64,000 nucleotides of DNA from Niallia circulans (GTDB taxonomy: Bacteria; Bacillota; Bacilli; Bacillales; Cytobacillaceae). The notes under the pieces were generated by a model. That model was given only the letters and a program-made list of their open reading frames with translations. It had not been told where the DNA came from and ran no database searches. Both the position numbers and the translations under genes were made by a program. The stretch spans positions 2,976,001-3,040,000 of the forward strand of contig NZ_CP026031.1 in assembly GCF_003726095.1 (NCBI RefSeq), read 5' to 3'. Shown one piece after another: positions 18,706-30,245 of the stretch. The stretch's first letter is position 1; every line of letters begins with the position of its first letter.

Positions 18706-19290
18706 TTATTGCTGCTCGTCTTTCTTGAGGATTCTAAATTTCAACAATAACCTAGTAAACCAATATGCTACAAATACAATAAATAAATCCAAAAGGAATA
18801 AATGAATAACATTAACTCCTCTATGAAACGTTACCATGCCCATTGATTTTTCAATATTAGCGCATATAAAAGTATATACAGCACTCAATAGCACGGTTAG
18901 AATATAAAAATTTTTCTTGCGATTCGTTGCATATTGATACACTAGCATAAACCCTACTGGTAGAAAGGAACCTGTAATATTTAATCCACTCGGCAGGACG
19001 GGAGAAAGGAAATGTGTATGTATTAAATAATTCCCGCTACTGAGAGCATGATCTATGTAGGCCCAAAGTAGATGGACAGTATAACCAAAGAATAATATTT
19101 CAAATAATCTTCTTCTGTCCACCAAAAAATATAATATGATTAATGGTACTAATAAAGATAAAAGAATGATCCAAAACTGCCATGTAGAAAAATCTGAATA
19201 TTTATCCCAATAGGAAGAATATAATGAATGTAATTGTCCATTTATTTCATTAATTTTATCCCAATATTCCTTGTAGTTCATTTTATTCAT
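18706..19290 (-). CDS. CBO0543-like membrane protein
   Basis: A 194-residue protein with about five to six membrane segments and a short soluble N-terminus. The pattern of DRRRLFEILFFGYTVHLLWAYID and the later LPVGFMLVYQYATNRKKNF region resembles the CBO0543 family of Firmicutes membrane proteins, which has no established function and is frequent in spore formers. The start at 19290 follows AGGAGGAG closely; an in-frame ATG at 19281 is an alternative. It is followed by a terminator and stands alone. Confidence 0.65.
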   Translation of the reverse strand: MNKMNYKEYWDKINEINGQLHSLYSSYWDKYSDFSTWQFWIILLSLLVPLIILYFLVDRRRLFEILFFGYTVHLLWAYIDHALSSGNYLIHTHFLSPVLPSGLNITGSFLPVGFMLVYQYATNRKKNFYILTVLLSAVYTFICANIEKSMGMVTFHRGVNVIHLFLLDLFIVFVAYWFTRLLLKFRILKKDEQQ

Positions 19291-19526
19291 CTCCTCCTAA
19301 AAAAATTTCCATTATTGAAGGGAGAGGCACGTTTAAGAATCTCCAATAATCGGAGTTAAAGAGACCTGTTTTTTGTCTACTTATGACCATGAGTTATTTC
19401 TCTACTTTAAATAGTTTGTACAATTTATTAGTAATTACTCATAAAAAAATAGAAAAGGCTCTTTCAATTTTCCACAGCTTGAAATGATTCTAAGAAGAGT
19501 GGATGCAGAAGCACCTATAATTTCAT

Positions 19527-19562
19527 AGAAAAAAAGGCCAAGTGCATTTTCCACTTGACCTT
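19527..19562 (-). terminator. Rho-independent terminator
   Basis: Nine-base-pair stem (19536-19544 with 19552-19560, one wobble) followed on the minus strand by seven T residues, just after the small zinc-ribbon gene. Confidence 0.88.
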
Positions 19563-19565
19563 GTT

Positions 19566-19745
19566 CTATAATTCTGATTTCAGCTTTTTTATATAAGAAG
19601 GAATTAGATTTTCTCGGCTGCAATTATTGCAATAGAATTGTTTTACCATGTCATCACATAAGTACGTTTTTAGCACAAACGCTGGAATACGTTGAGGCAA
19701 TCCACAATGCTGGCAGAAAAATACGTATCCAACCTCTTTCTTCAT
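19566..19745 (-). CDS. Small zinc-ribbon protein
   Basis: A 59-residue protein with two CxxC knuckles (CQHCGLPQ near residue 12 and CNNC near residue 39), which probably bind one zinc ion. The remainder is basic and helical. No family name is assigned. The ATG at 19745 follows GGAGTGAGG; an in-frame ATG at 19763 would add six residues but overlaps no better signal. A strong terminator follows 4 bp after the stop, which supports expression. Confidence 0.6.
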   Translation of the reverse strand: MKKEVGYVFFCQHCGLPQRIPAFVLKTYLCDDMVKQFYCNNCSRENLIPSYIKKLKSEL

Positions 19746-19928
19746 GGACCTCACTCCATTCATTCATTTTCCACACTTACTTGATTCTGATGATGCTGTA
19801 CTTCTATACAATTTGCCCTTTTATTCCTGTTTTCTTCTATTATACTATTAAAATATAGGTAAAGCATGAGTACTAAAACTTAATTTTCTTTCTAATTTCA
19901 CCTAACGTAATCTTCCATTACACTGATT

Positions 19929-20504
19929 TTATTTATTTATCTTTCCAGCATTTGATTTGTTTCCGTCTATAAATGCTTCCCATTCTTCTTTTAATAATCC
20001 CATCCGTATGGAGTCATAATATACGCCGTTATAGTAGCGGCACTTTCTCATGCGTCCTTCCATTGTCATGCCCAGCTTTTCTCCTACCTTTATCATTCGC
20101 TCATTCCCTGACCATGTTGTATATCCCACTCGAACTAATGGCAAGGTCTTAAATAAATGGTCGATCCATAGCTTCAATACCCGCGTTCCATATCCACCAC
20201 TCCAGTAGTTTGGATTATAGATAACAATTCCCATCTCTAACCATTTGGACGGTTCATGTTCCCAGTAGTAGCCAACTGTTCCTATTAGTTCTTCCCCGAC
20301 AATAATTGCCCAGTAATCATCTCTTTCTAAGAAGCGCTCTTTTTGAGTTTTTAAGAATCCTTCATAACTTAATGCTTTATGTGCATAATACGGAGCATCC
20401 CATTTTTTCCATTCAGGATTTTCTTCTTTAAATGCCAGTGACCAAAGCTGATAAAGATCCTCCTCTTTAATCGGTCTTACTATCAATTCTTTATCTTGGT
20501 ACAA
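19929..20504 (-). CDS. GNAT family N-acetyltransferase
   Basis: A 191-residue acetyltransferase of the RimJ/RimL-like Acetyltransf_3 type. The acetyl-CoA loop is in NPNYWSGGYGTRVLKLWIDHLF and the later VGYTTWSGNERMIKVGEKLGMTMEGRMRKCRYYNGVYYDSIRMGLL region, split by short loops, is characteristic. The acceptor could be a protein, an antibiotic or a metabolite. The gene begins with TTG at 20504, 6 nt after GAGGTG. It lies 30 bp downstream of the vanZ-like gene and may be co-transcribed with it. Confidence 0.85.
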   Translation of the reverse strand: MYQDKELIVRPIKEEDLYQLWSLAFKEENPEWKKWDAPYYAHKALSYEGFLKTQKERFLERDDYWAIIVGEELIGTVGYYWEHEPSKWLEMGIVIYNPNYWSGGYGTRVLKLWIDHLFKTLPLVRVGYTTWSGNERMIKVGEKLGMTMEGRMRKCRYYNGVYYDSIRMGLLKEEWEAFIDGNKSNAGKINK

Positions 20505-20534
20505 TCACTTCACCTCTCCTGTCTTTGGGAATCC

Positions 20535-21053
20535 CTAAAACATTCCCTTCGTTTTCCTCTTTTTAAAAAATATAGTACCAATAAAACCAATGACTAATCC
20601 TAATATAACGCCAGTTCCGTCGATAATGATGGCGTCTTGCCAATGGCCTGTTCTACCAGGGACAAAGCTTTGGTGCCACTCATCTGTTAATGCATAAGCA
20701 ATAGAAAGAGCACCACTTAGTAGATAAACCCATGGTCGTTTGATTTTCGTTTGCATGAGGGTGAGAAATAGCAGCAAAGTTAAGAGACAATAACCAATTA
20801 CATGCCCTGCTTTCCGAAATAAAAATTCGATAAAACCATATGGGTCAGAATCCGAAGATATAATCTGGCCATCGTACTCAAATGTAATAGAGGGAAATGG
20901 AATATTTGTCAGGTCTATCTTATCTCGTAAAAATGGCTTAATATCCTGTTCTTCATACGGCATATGGGAGAACATAAAAATGATAACCATGGAGACAATG
21001 CAGATAAAAAATAATAAATAAAATCTTTTTTTTCGTGAAAACTTTAAGGGCAA
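20535..21053 (-). CDS. VanZ family membrane protein
   Basis: A 172-residue protein with four predicted membrane segments. The signature segments FLFRKAGHVIGYCLLTLLL and ALTDEWHQSFVPGRTGHWQDAIID (the latter with a short C-terminal helix) identify the VanZ-like family. Relatives confer low-level teicoplanin resistance in enterococci, but most members in Bacillus have unknown roles, perhaps linked to envelope lipids. The start codon is TTG, after AAAGGAATG. No other van genes are present. Confidence 0.85.
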   Translation of the reverse strand: MPLKFSRKKRFYLLFFICIVSMVIIFMFSHMPYEEQDIKPFLRDKIDLTNIPFPSITFEYDGQIISSDSDPYGFIEFLFRKAGHVIGYCLLTLLLFLTLMQTKIKRPWVYLLSGALSIAYALTDEWHQSFVPGRTGHWQDAIIIDGTGVILGLVIGFIGTIFFKKRKTKGMF

Positions 21054-21310
21054 TTTCTTTTCATTCCTTTTTGTTTATTCCAATTTCAGCATTCATTCTT
21101 TTACCTTAAAATGTAAAATTTGGCGAAATGGTGAGTTTTAACCATTATACAATTATTTATCATAAGAAGCGTAGTTTTTTATCTTTATCTTCTACAAATT
21201 ATCATTAAAAAATATAATAAACAAAATATTCCTATAGTTCAATTTTTTATTGTATAATCAAACTAATCGTTTCGAAAAACGAAATAAATAGGTAGCAGAG
21301 GAGAATGTTT

Positions 21311-23119
21311 ATGAATAAAGAAATGGAAAAAACACTTTATCGTTCCGAAGTTCCTTTCGAACAAACCTGGAATTTGCGCGATTTATTCGAAAGCGAAGCA
21401 GATTGGAAAAGGGAAGTAGAAGCGATCGAAGAAGATATTCCTACTGTAACACAATTTAAAGGGAAGCTTCACCAAAATGCTAAAATCTTGCTAGATTGTC
21501 TAAAAGCTCGAGATGCATTGGATGAAAGATTAGTGAGCGTTCTCACTTATGCAAACCTTAAGCAATCTGCAGACGGATCTAATCCTTCCAATCAAGAGAA
21601 CGATGCAATTGTTTCTTCCCTCTATGCAAAAGTAAGCTCAAGCCTTTCTTTTATTAATTCAGAGATTCTTACGCTTGCAAACGATAAAATAAATACATAC
21701 CTGAACGAGGAAGAAGAACTACAGCTTTTTTCCAAAACACTAACGGACTTAATGGATTTGAAGCCACATATGTTAACACCTGAAGCAGAGGAAGTATTAG
21801 CAGCATTTGGTGAAATCCAGCGTTCTCCTTATATGATTTATCAAAGAAGTAAAACATCAGATATGGAGTTTTCCTCCTTTATAACAAGTGACGGGACAGA
21901 ATATCCTTTGACATTTAATTCTTTCGAAAAGTACGAAGAATCGGCAAATAAAGAAGTAAGAAGAAAAGCATATGAAGCCTTTTCGGCTAGTCTTAACCGT
22001 TATAAAAATACATATGCGGCTACCTATGGAACCGAAGTTAAAAAACAAATAATAGAATCTCGTTTACGAAACTATGAATCTGTAACAGACATGCTTTTAC
22101 AAGAACAACAAGTCACAAAAGAAATGTACCATAACCAATTGGATACCATTCTTACAGAATTGGCTCCTCATATGCGCAGATTCGCCAAATTAAAAGAGCG
22201 TGTATTAGGTTTAGAAAAAATCCATTATTGTGATTTAAAGGCTCCGCTCGACACATCCTATGATCCTAAAATTACATACGAGGAAGCTTCCAAGCTTATC
22301 TTAGAAGCGCTTAATATTATGGGACCAGAATATATGGAAATAATGGAAAAAGGCTTAAAAGACCGCTGGGTAGACTTAGCAGATAACTATGGAAAACGAT
22401 CAGGTGCCTTCTGCTCCAGCCCGTATGGAGTACATCCATACATTTTAATGACATGGCATAACTCAATGCGTAATACGTTTACCTTAGCACATGAACTTGG
22501 ACATGCTGGACATTTTGCTCTTGCTGGCAAAAATCAAATTATTTCAAATACCCGTCCATCTCGATACTTTATTGAAGCTCCATCCACCATGAACGAAATG
22601 CTTTTGAGCAAGTATATTATGAAACAATCTTCAAACAATCAAATTAGAAGATGGGTAATTCTCCAATCACTAGGAACGTATTATCATAATTTTGTTACCC
22701 ATATTTTAGAAGGGGCACTCCAAAGAAAAGTTTATGAATTAGCAGAACAAGGAACTCCGATTACAGCTAAAGTATTATGTGAACAAAATATCGATGTCTT
22801 AAAATCATTCTGGGGAGACAGTGTGGAAATAGATGAAGCAGCAGGCCTAACATGGATGCGCCAACCCCATTATTATATGGGTCTTTACCCATATACGTAC
22901 TCCGCTGGGCTTACAGCTTCAACTGCCGTATCAGCAATGATTGAGGAAGAAGGACAGCCTGCTGTTGAGCGCTGGTTAAAAGTTTTAAAAGCCGGCGGCA
23001 CTTTAAAACCATTCGATTTAATGAAACTAGCAAATGTGGATATGTCTACCCCTGAGCCAATCCGAAAAGCGGTTGCCTATGTTGGAAGCTTAATAGATGA
23101 ATTAGAAGCAAGCTATTAA
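21311..23119 (+). CDS. pepF: Oligoendopeptidase F
   Basis: A 602-residue cytoplasmic zinc metallopeptidase of family M3. The HELGH zinc motif is at about residues 394-398 (in TFTLAHELGHAGHFAL), with the third ligand Glu in the downstream SRYFIEAPSTMNEMLL segment. The N-terminal oligoendopeptidase domain is present. It cleaves peptides of about 7-17 residues and contributes to peptide turnover; in B. subtilis PepF overproduction inhibits sporulation through Phr peptides. The ATG at 21311 lies 7 nt after GAGGAG; the in-frame ATG at 21305 is too close. A TATAAT at 21253-21258 is a plausible -10. Confidence 0.95.
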   Translation: MNKEMEKTLYRSEVPFEQTWNLRDLFESEADWKREVEAIEEDIPTVTQFKGKLHQNAKILLDCLKARDALDERLVSVLTYANLKQSADGSNPSNQENDAIVSSLYAKVSSSLSFINSEILTLANDKINTYLNEEEELQLFSKTLTDLMDLKPHMLTPEAEEVLAAFGEIQRSPYMIYQRSKTSDMEFSSFITSDGTEYPLTFNSFEKYEESANKEVRRKAYEAFSASLNRYKNTYAATYGTEVKKQIIESRLRNYESVTDMLLQEQQVTKEMYHNQLDTILTELAPHMRRFAKLKERVLGLEKIHYCDLKAPLDTSYDPKITYEEASKLILEALNIMGPEYMEIMEKGLKDRWVDLADNYGKRSGAFCSSPYGVHPYILMTWHNSMRNTFTLAHELGHAGHFALAGKNQIISNTRPSRYFIEAPSTMNEMLLSKYIMKQSSNNQIRRWVILQSLGTYYHNFVTHILEGALQRKVYELAEQGTPITAKVLCEQNIDVLKSFWGDSVEIDEAAGLTWMRQPHYYMGLYPYTYSAGLTASTAVSAMIEEEGQPAVERWLKVLKAGGTLKPFDLMKLANVDMSTPEPIRKAVAYVGSLIDELEASY

Positions 23120-23188
23120 TAGAAAAATACAAAACTGTTTCTCGTAAACTATTTAACTTCATTAAAAATAAAGTTTACTATACACTGA

Positions 23189-23218
23189 AAGGAAGAGGAA
23201 AATATCCCCTTCCTTTTT
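23189..23218. terminator. Bidirectional terminator between pepF and bglA
   Basis: Stem AAAGGAAGAGG with a complementary CCCCTTCCTTT (one bulge) and T-rich flank on the plus strand, A-rich in the other direction. It lies between convergent genes. Confidence 0.7.
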
Positions 23219-23221
23219 CTA

Positions 23222-24676
<1,455 letters not shown>

Positions 24677-24732
24677 TTAAGGCTATTAAATTATCTTTTC
24701 TTTTTATTTTTTTGGATTACACTTATATTATA

Positions 24733-24762
24733 ATTGTATCGGTATAATTTAATAAATACAAT
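24733..24762. promoter_or_regulatory. Inverted repeat, candidate operator of the divergent GntR regulator
   Basis: Arms ATTGTAT (24733-24739) and ATACAAT (24756-24762) lie in the 193-bp region between bglA and the GntR gene. The spacing is wide for a GntR dimer site, so each arm may be a half of a separate site. Confidence 0.35.
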
Positions 24763-24854
24763 ATAATATTTTTATACCCAATTAATCTAAATGAGTTTTT
24801 TTCCTATATATGCTATAATCCAGCTATAACGTTTAAGATAATCGAGGTATATAT

Positions 24855-25565
24855 ATGTTAAAATACCAGCAAATCGCAGAAGAAATAGAAAAATATATTG
24901 AAGAGCATGGCTTAAAGCAAGGCAGTAAGCTGCCCGTTATTGAAACATTAATGAAGCAATTCGAGGTTAGTAAAAGTACGATTACGAAAACGCTGGAGCT
25001 TCTTGAAAAAAGGGGAATCATTTTTCAAGTAAGAGGCAGTGGAATTTTTGTAAGAAGACAGAATCGAAAAGGCTATATCAGCTTGCTTTCCAATCAAGGA
25101 TTTAAAAAAGATTTAGAGGATTATTCTCTAACCTCCAAAATAATCAAATTAGAGATAAGAAAACCGACTGAGGAAATTGCCCTAAATTTAAATATAGAGC
25201 TTCATGAAGATGTTTATTATGTCAAAAGAATTCGCTATATTAACGGCCAAACTCTTTGTTTAGAGGAATCTTGGTATAATAAGGCCTTCATTACGTATTT
25301 AAATAAAGAAATCGTAGCAGAATCTATTTTTCATTACATAACAGAAGGCTTAGGGCTAAAAGTAGGCTTTTCAGATGTGTATTTACATGTTGGGAAGTTA
25401 ACGGCAGAAGAAGCTGCTTATTTGGGATTAGAAAAAGATGATCCTAAATTATTGGTAGAAAGCATCTTTCATCTAACTAATGGTCAGCCTTTTGACTTTT
25501 CGAAGGTTACCTATAATTACGAGCAATCCCAATTCTTTATCCAGGCGAATAGTCATTTCTTTTAA
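24855..25565 (+). CDS. GntR family regulator with UTRA domain
   Basis: A 236-residue repressor-type protein. The winged-helix GntR domain is at about residues 1-68 (LPVIETLMKQFEVSKSTITK, GIIFQVRGSGIFV) and a UTRA effector domain is at about 85-230 (VYYVKRIRYINGQTLCLEESWYN). HutC/UTRA proteins often bind phosphosugars. The gene is divergent from bglA, so it most likely represses bglA until a 6-phospho-beta-glucoside is present. The length equals B. subtilis YydK, which I recall as a bglA neighbour, but this was not checked. Confidence 0.87.
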   Translation: MLKYQQIAEEIEKYIEEHGLKQGSKLPVIETLMKQFEVSKSTITKTLELLEKRGIIFQVRGSGIFVRRQNRKGYISLLSNQGFKKDLEDYSLTSKIIKLEIRKPTEEIALNLNIELHEDVYYVKRIRYINGQTLCLEESWYNKAFITYLNKEIVAESIFHYITEGLGLKVGFSDVYLHVGKLTAEEAAYLGLEKDDPKLLVESIFHLTNGQPFDFSKVTYNYEQSQFFIQANSHFF

Positions 25566-25689
25566 CGGAGGTAACACATAGCTAATCAGGAAAAGTTTCC
25601 TAAATCTGAAAAAATATATAATTATTGAAACATTCCTATATTTCCTTTCGTATAACAGGTAGTACATAATTGAAAGGTTGGAATAGTTA

Positions 25690-26286
25690 ATGTTAATGGA
25701 ATTGAAGGATGCTTTTCTTTTCTTAATGGACATCTTTAAAGGAAAACTCCCATTACATGATTTATATTTATTAGTATTCATTATAGTTGTGACATCAATT
25801 GCTGAAACCATTCAGGAAAAGAGAAAACAGTCAAGCAGGAGTAAAAACACCATTTTTATATATTTGAAATGGATACCTATCTCATTTTTGGCTAGTTCTA
25901 TTTATCTAACAAGTTTTTATTTTATCACCAATCTATTTACAAAATTCTTATTTACAGCAGAATTGTTCCATCAAGAACAAAACGTTCGCTCGATTGCGAT
26001 AATGTCTTTGGCTATGACAAGTATCGTTTCGCTAATTATTGCTATTTGGAAGTTATATTCTTTTTTCACTGTAAAAAAAGCCCTATTAACTTTGATAAGT
26101 AATTCACTGTTAATAGCCATGGGTGTATACTTTATTAATATGTTTTGGTATGAAGCTATCATAATGCCGATATGGTGTTATGGAATAATAGGGTTGGTTA
26201 ATACAATCTTTATAAGCTTTTTACTTTTAAAAGAGAGAGAAAACTTGCAAAGCAATTCATCTCCTATTAACGCAGTAGATCAATAG
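25690..26286 (+). CDS. Membrane protein of unknown function
   Basis: A 198-residue protein with about five hydrophobic segments (near residues 25-42, 55-80, 100-122, 133-152 and 158-178), a positively charged loop QEKRKQSSRSKN after the first, and a hydrophilic tail. I do not recognise the family. The RBS is modest (AAAGGTTGG). It is followed by a terminator and has no clear functional neighbour. Confidence 0.6.
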   Translation: MLMELKDAFLFLMDIFKGKLPLHDLYLLVFIIVVTSIAETIQEKRKQSSRSKNTIFIYLKWIPISFLASSIYLTSFYFITNLFTKFLFTAELFHQEQNVRSIAIMSLAMTSIVSLIIAIWKLYSFFTVKKALLTLISNSLLIAMGVYFINMFWYEAIIMPIWCYGIIGLVNTIFISFLLLKERENLQSNSSPINAVDQ

Positions 26287-26358
26287 ATGAAGCAGCTTGG
26301 TGCTCGCCCACTGGAAAGTTTATTGCAGTCTTGCGGATAATTACCACTTATACCAAAT

Positions 26359-26403
26359 AAAAAACGAACAATTATACAATATACATGTATAATTGTTCGC
26401 CCT
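26359..26403. terminator. Bidirectional terminator
   Basis: Perfect 13-bp stem CGAACAATTATAC (26364-26376) with its complement (26387-26399). A TTTTTT tract follows on the minus strand. It separates the membrane-protein gene from the convergent chemoreceptor gene. Confidence 0.85.
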
Positions 26404-26507
26404 ATATTTATTTAGAACCCACGGGTCCTTGCCTCTTAATTTCTCGATCTTTTTTAAATTGGATCTAGAAAATCTCACATAGTTTCTCTTTTTTTTTACA
26501 TTCTTTC

Positions 26508-28193
26508 TTAGATTTTAAATCGGTGCACTAATTCCTGAAGCTCCTCTGCCATTTTGGATAATGCCATGCTTGAGCTTGTTATTTCTTGGAATGAGGCAGT
26601 TTGTTCTTCTGTTGCTGCTGCAACACTTTCAGTTCTTTCCAATGTCTCACGAGAAGTTTGGGCTATTTCTTCCACTGAATCTTGCACCTCTTGTACTTCT
26701 GCCGTGATTTCTTGCGTTGTTTCTGCCATCTTTTTAATATGGTCTGCGATGGATTCAACTCGATTTAGGATTTCCTTGATATGTTCATTTGTAGTATCAG
26801 ATAATTTCGTACCACTATCTACATTTTCTTTTACAAAAGACATATTTTTTTCTGTCGTACTAGAATGATCATGAATAGAGCTTATCAGATCGTGTATTTG
26901 ATTTACAGAAGTACCTGTCATTTCGGACAGCTTTCGAACTTCTTCTGCTACAATTGCAAATCCTTTTCCATGTTCACCTGCTCTTGCTGCTTCAATGGAT
27001 GCATTCAATGCTAGCAGATTAGTTTGATTAGATATATCTTGAATACTTGCAAGTACCTCATTAATTTCATTTGTACTTAAAACAAGTGATTTCAATCCGT
27101 CTCCTGCTAAATCAACAGATGCATGAATGGCCTCCATCTGCATTTGCATTTCAGTCAATGCCAATTCTCCTTCTTTTGCTTTTTCTTTAATTAGCAGGGA
27201 TTCATTTGCAACTTCGTTGGCAGTATGGGCCATATGCTTAATATTTTTCATGGAATTATTAACTTCTATTAAACTGTTTTGGGTAAGTGAATCTTGCTTA
27301 TTTCCATTCTCTGCAATGGTTTGAACAGCATCCGCCACTTGCTCTACCGCTACAGTCGATTGTTCCATACTGGAAGCTAATTCATCGGAAGCTTGTGCAA
27401 CATTTTTAGACGTCTGCCCTACACTTTTTATCATTATTTGAAGAGAATCAACGAATGTGTTAAACGAATGTGCTAATTGGCCAAATTCGTTTTTCCCATT
27501 CACATTTACTCGCTGTGTTAAGTCCCCTTCTCCAGAAGCAATACTTTGAAGTTGATTATTAATTTTATTTAATGGTCGTAAAATAGACTTTAATAACAGA
27601 AAACCTAATACAATGCTCAATAGTGCTGCCACGGTGATAATTACGATTAATACCGTTTTTGTCATTTTATTATTTTTTTGATTTTGTTCTTCTATCTGAA
27701 TAACATCTTGATTAATATGTTCCACTAATTCATTGACTGCTGGATCTAAAACTTCTTTCCTTAATGTCCGTAAATCCCCAAAATGGAGTTTTTTTGCAGC
27801 AGATGGATCTTCGGCATAAGCACCAGGCACTTTGTCACTTGTGGCTAAGTATGTTTGTAGACTGGATTGAAACGTTTGGATATCTTCTTTATACTCATAA
27901 TAATTAGATAAAGTCTCCATTGTTTTCAAAGTATCATGAATGTCTGATTCTTTCTCATTGATTCCGTCACTATATTCTTTATTTCCAGTAAGAAGAAAGG
28001 CACGCTCGTCATTAGAAATTCCGGCAATACGATATTGCAAATGAGTAACAAGACGCTGAATTTCTTTTGCCTCTGTCAGTTCTTTACTATTTGCAATTAG
28101 CGACTGCAGACTCATATTGCTAAATCCGCCAATCCCCAACAAAGAAATAATTAAAATGAAGAAAATGATTGCCAATTGATATTTTATTTTCAT
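26508..28193 (-). CDS. Methyl-accepting chemotaxis protein with CHASE3-like sensor
   Basis: A 561-residue membrane chemoreceptor. It has a first membrane segment (about 8-28) and an extracellular helical domain with the CHASE3 pattern ([33 protein letters not shown]). A second membrane segment (about 180-203), HAMP (about 203-258) and a cytoplasmic signalling domain follow. The hairpin tip contains [20 protein letters not shown] with the conserved EEVRKLSE nearby, where CheA/CheW bind. It controls motility through CheA; the ligand is unknown. CHASE3 receptors in other bacteria sense diverse cues. GGGGGA precedes the ATG. Confidence 0.93.
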   Translation of the reverse strand: MKIKYQLAIIFFILIISLLGIGGFSNMSLQSLIANSKELTEAKEIQRLVTHLQYRIAGISNDERAFLLTGNKEYSDGINEKESDIHDTLKTMETLSNYYEYKEDIQTFQSSLQTYLATSDKVPGAYAEDPSAAKKLHFGDLRTLRKEVLDPAVNELVEHINQDVIQIEEQNQKNNKMTKTVLIVIITVAALLSIVLGFLLLKSILRPLNKINNQLQSIASGEGDLTQRVNVNGKNEFGQLAHSFNTFVDSLQIMIKSVGQTSKNVAQASDELASSMEQSTVAVEQVADAVQTIAENGNKQDSLTQNSLIEVNNSMKNIKHMAHTANEVANESLLIKEKAKEGELALTEMQMQMEAIHASVDLAGDGLKSLVLSTNEINEVLASIQDISNQTNLLALNASIEAARAGEHGKGFAIVAEEVRKLSEMTGTSVNQIHDLISSIHDHSSTTEKNMSFVKENVDSGTKLSDTTNEHIKEILNRVESIADHIKKMAETTQEITAEVQEVQDSVEEIAQTSRETLERTESVAAATEEQTASFQEITSSSMALSKMAEELQELVHRFKI

Positions 28194-28330
28194 TCTATCC
28201 CCCTGAATGTTTCTAGCTTTTTTCTTTTGTCCATTTCCTTTCTATATATCGGAGGTTTTTATTTTTTATATAGTTTGTATGCGATACCAAATTTTCTTTT
28301 CTCAAGAAAATTTTTATTTATATCTGCAGA

Positions 28331-28362
28331 TAAAAAAAGACAGCTTCAGAAAGCTGCCTTTT
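28331..28362 (-). terminator. Rho-independent terminator
   Basis: Eight-base-pair stem (28339-28346 with 28351-28358) with A and T runs on both sides. It ends the PadR/HAAS/DUF4097 operon and may also protect the chemoreceptor promoter. Confidence 0.88.
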
Positions 28363-28364
28363 TT

Positions 28365-29162
28365 TTAATTTCCTACCCTAATTTTCCCATTATTTGTTTT
28401 CAGCTTTACTTTATTTTCTCCGTTTCCAATCACGGTACTTCCTTTGTATTTATCTAAAATATTGATGCTGCCGTTATCAACTTGAACATCGAACGTGACA
28501 TTTGTTGGTTCCTTCTCTGTCACTATCTCGATACTGCCATTATCTGTTTCCAGCTGTATCGCCTGATCTAATGTGGCAGTCTTCATCGAAATTCTCCCAT
28601 TATTTGTTTCTCCTTTCACGCTTCCGCTTACATGATCCAGCGATACTCTGCCATTGTCAGAGGTTACTTTTATACTATTAGATTGAATATTTTGGAGATG
28701 GATACGACCATTATTACTTTCTGCTTGTACTTGCTCAACCATTAGGTCCGCTAAATCAATCTTTCCATTATCATTATTTATGCGGAGAGATTTATATTCC
28801 TTCACAGGTACAAGAATTTTTAACGTAAGTGATTCATCTATAAAATTCATCTGAAAAAAGCTAATTTGTTTTTCATTCCAATTTACAACAAGTTTTTCCC
28901 CAACTACCTTGGCAGTAAAACTTCCCTTCGTTTCAGAGGAACCTTTTCCTTGCAACACAACCTTTGTTTCCTTTTCTGCTGTGGGAATAATTTCAATCCC
29001 TGCATTATTGGAATCTACTTCAATTCCAGTTATATTATTTTCTTTAAATATTTTCTCTTCATGAATATCTAGACTGTTATCGCGGAATGTTAGGAATGCC
29101 CCTATGCCGCCAATTAGAACAAGAACAAGTCCAATGACCATTAATTTTTTTAGACTAATCAT
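28365..29162 (-). CDS. DUF4097 beta-repeat protein, membrane anchored
   Basis: A 265-residue protein with one N-terminal membrane segment (about 7-26) and a long extracellular region of repeated DNGKI/NNGRI motifs (at least nine), the hallmark of the DUF4097 parallel-beta repeat domain. In Bacillus such proteins occur with LiaG-like envelope-stress systems. The start overlaps the preceding HAAS gene by 8 nt, so the two are translationally coupled. The role is inferred as envelope-associated; no enzymatic residues are evident. Confidence 0.85.
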   Translation of the reverse strand: MISLKKLMVIGLVLVLIGGIGAFLTFRDNSLDIHEEKIFKENNITGIEVDSNNAGIEIIPTAEKETKVVLQGKGSSETKGSFTAKVVGEKLVVNWNEKQISFFQMNFIDESLTLKILVPVKEYKSLRINNDNGKIDLADLMVEQVQAESNNGRIHLQNIQSNSIKVTSDNGRVSLDHVSGSVKGETNNGRISMKTATLDQAIQLETDNGSIEIVTEKEPTNVTFDVQVDNGSINILDKYKGSTVIGNGENKVKLKTNNGKIRVGN

Positions 29163-29715
29163 GCTTTTGGCCTCCCTTCACTAATTTTGCATTAAATTTC
29201 AAATAATTGATGAAGCCTTTTGAAGAAATTCTTGTAATGTAATACATGGCAATTACAAGAAAAATTCCTAATCCCACTAGCAAAATAGTCATAAATAATT
29301 TAAAAAACGCAAAACTACCTGGATGAAAAACACTGTCAACAAGAACAAGTAGTGGGGAGAGTATAAAAGACACACCAACTATCCACCCAGATAGAATAAG
29401 GGCTGCTATGGTAACAAACGGTCCAAGTACAATAACCAAATTAAAGAATCCTAAACCAATAACTGCCCATACTGCTCGTAGAATATTTCCCGTTGTTCTG
29501 TTTTTCTCCACCTTTTCAAGGTGATAGGAAGCTATTAATTCTTTGGTAATTTGCTGAGGAGATCCTAAAGACTTGGCTATTTCTTCCTCCGTTTTTCCAT
29601 CTTCTTTGCCTATAAAAAAATGTTCTTCATAATCATGGATGATATCTTTTCGTTCCTCTTGCGGAAGCTTTTTTAATCCAGCTTGGAGCTGTTTTAAAAA
29701 TTGCTCTTTAGTCAT
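29155..29715 (-). CDS. HAAS/DUF1700 family membrane protein
   Basis: A 186-residue protein. The N-terminal HAAS signalling domain (about residues 1-70) shows [20 protein letters not shown] and [18 protein letters not shown], with the LGSPQQI turn. Three or four membrane helices follow. HAAS proteins are usually encoded directly after PadR regulators and are thought to help control membrane stress responses. It overlaps both neighbours by 8 nt, showing a tight padR-HAAS-DUF4097 operon. Confidence 0.87.
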   Translation of the reverse strand: MTKEQFLKQLQAGLKKLPQEERKDIIHDYEEHFFIGKEDGKTEEEIAKSLGSPQQITKELIASYHLEKVEKNRTTGNILRAVWAVIGLGFFNLVIVLGPFVTIAALILSGWIVGVSFILSPLLVLVDSVFHPGSFAFFKLFMTILLVGLGIFLVIAMYYITRISSKGFINYLKFNAKLVKGGQKHD

Positions 29716-30031
29716 TATTTACACCTTCTTTTATTAATTGATTGACACCATTAGAAAATTCATTCCATTCCGTAATAAGTTCATTAAGATAGGTTCTTCC
29801 TTTATCGGTTAACTTGTAGTATTTACGCGAAGGACCTTCTGTTGACTCTTGTAAATAAGTTGTAAAATATTCTTCTTTTGTTAATCTTCTTAAGAGGGGA
29901 TAAACAGAGCCCTCTGAAATTTCAATTTGATTGGATATCTTCTGAACGAGTTCATAGCCATAGCGGTCCTTTTTATCTAAAAGAACAAGTACACATAACT
30001 CTAAGACACCCTTTTTAAACTGTACATTCAT
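29708..30031 (-). CDS. PadR family transcriptional regulator
   Basis: A 107-residue winged-helix repressor of PadR subfamily 2. The sequence [23 protein letters not shown], the [16 protein letters not shown] recognition region and the [14 protein letters not shown] wing are typical. The ATG at 30031 follows AGGTAGG by 8 nt; a GTG at 30040 overlaps that site. It probably autoregulates this three-gene operon through paired GTAC-containing sites upstream. Confidence 0.9.
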   Translation of the reverse strand: MNVQFKKGVLELCVLVLLDKKDRYGYELVQKISNQIEISEGSVYPLLRRLTKEEYFTTYLQESTEGPSRKYYKLTDKGRTYLNELITEWNEFSNGVNQLIKEGVNND

Positions 30032-30059
30032 CTTTTTCACCTACCTTTATTCATCATCC

Positions 30060-30144
30060 AGTACCTTATAATAAACAGTACTATAATAAAAATAATACCT
30101 ATTTCCATTAATATACCATTTAGTATTGTTCATTGCAAGGTACT
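30060..30144. promoter_or_regulatory. Possible PadR control region
   Basis: AGTACCTT at 30060-30067 and its exact reverse complement AAGGTACT at 30137-30144 bracket the promoter region of the padR operon. A further CAGTACT lies between them. This arrangement could be two operators, but no PadR consensus was tested. Confidence 0.35.
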
Positions 30145-30245
30145 GATTAAAAAATATATTTAGATTTCTCTTAAAGTCGATTAAAAATACACAGAAATCT
30201 ATATCTGCACCATTTTAATGAGGACAAAAAAATAATCGCTTATAA

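Noticed and set aside
20535..21053. VanZ-like gene as evidence of a glycopeptide-resistance cluster
   Set aside because: No vanH, vanA/B or vanX genes are near; lone VanZ-like proteins are common in Bacillus.
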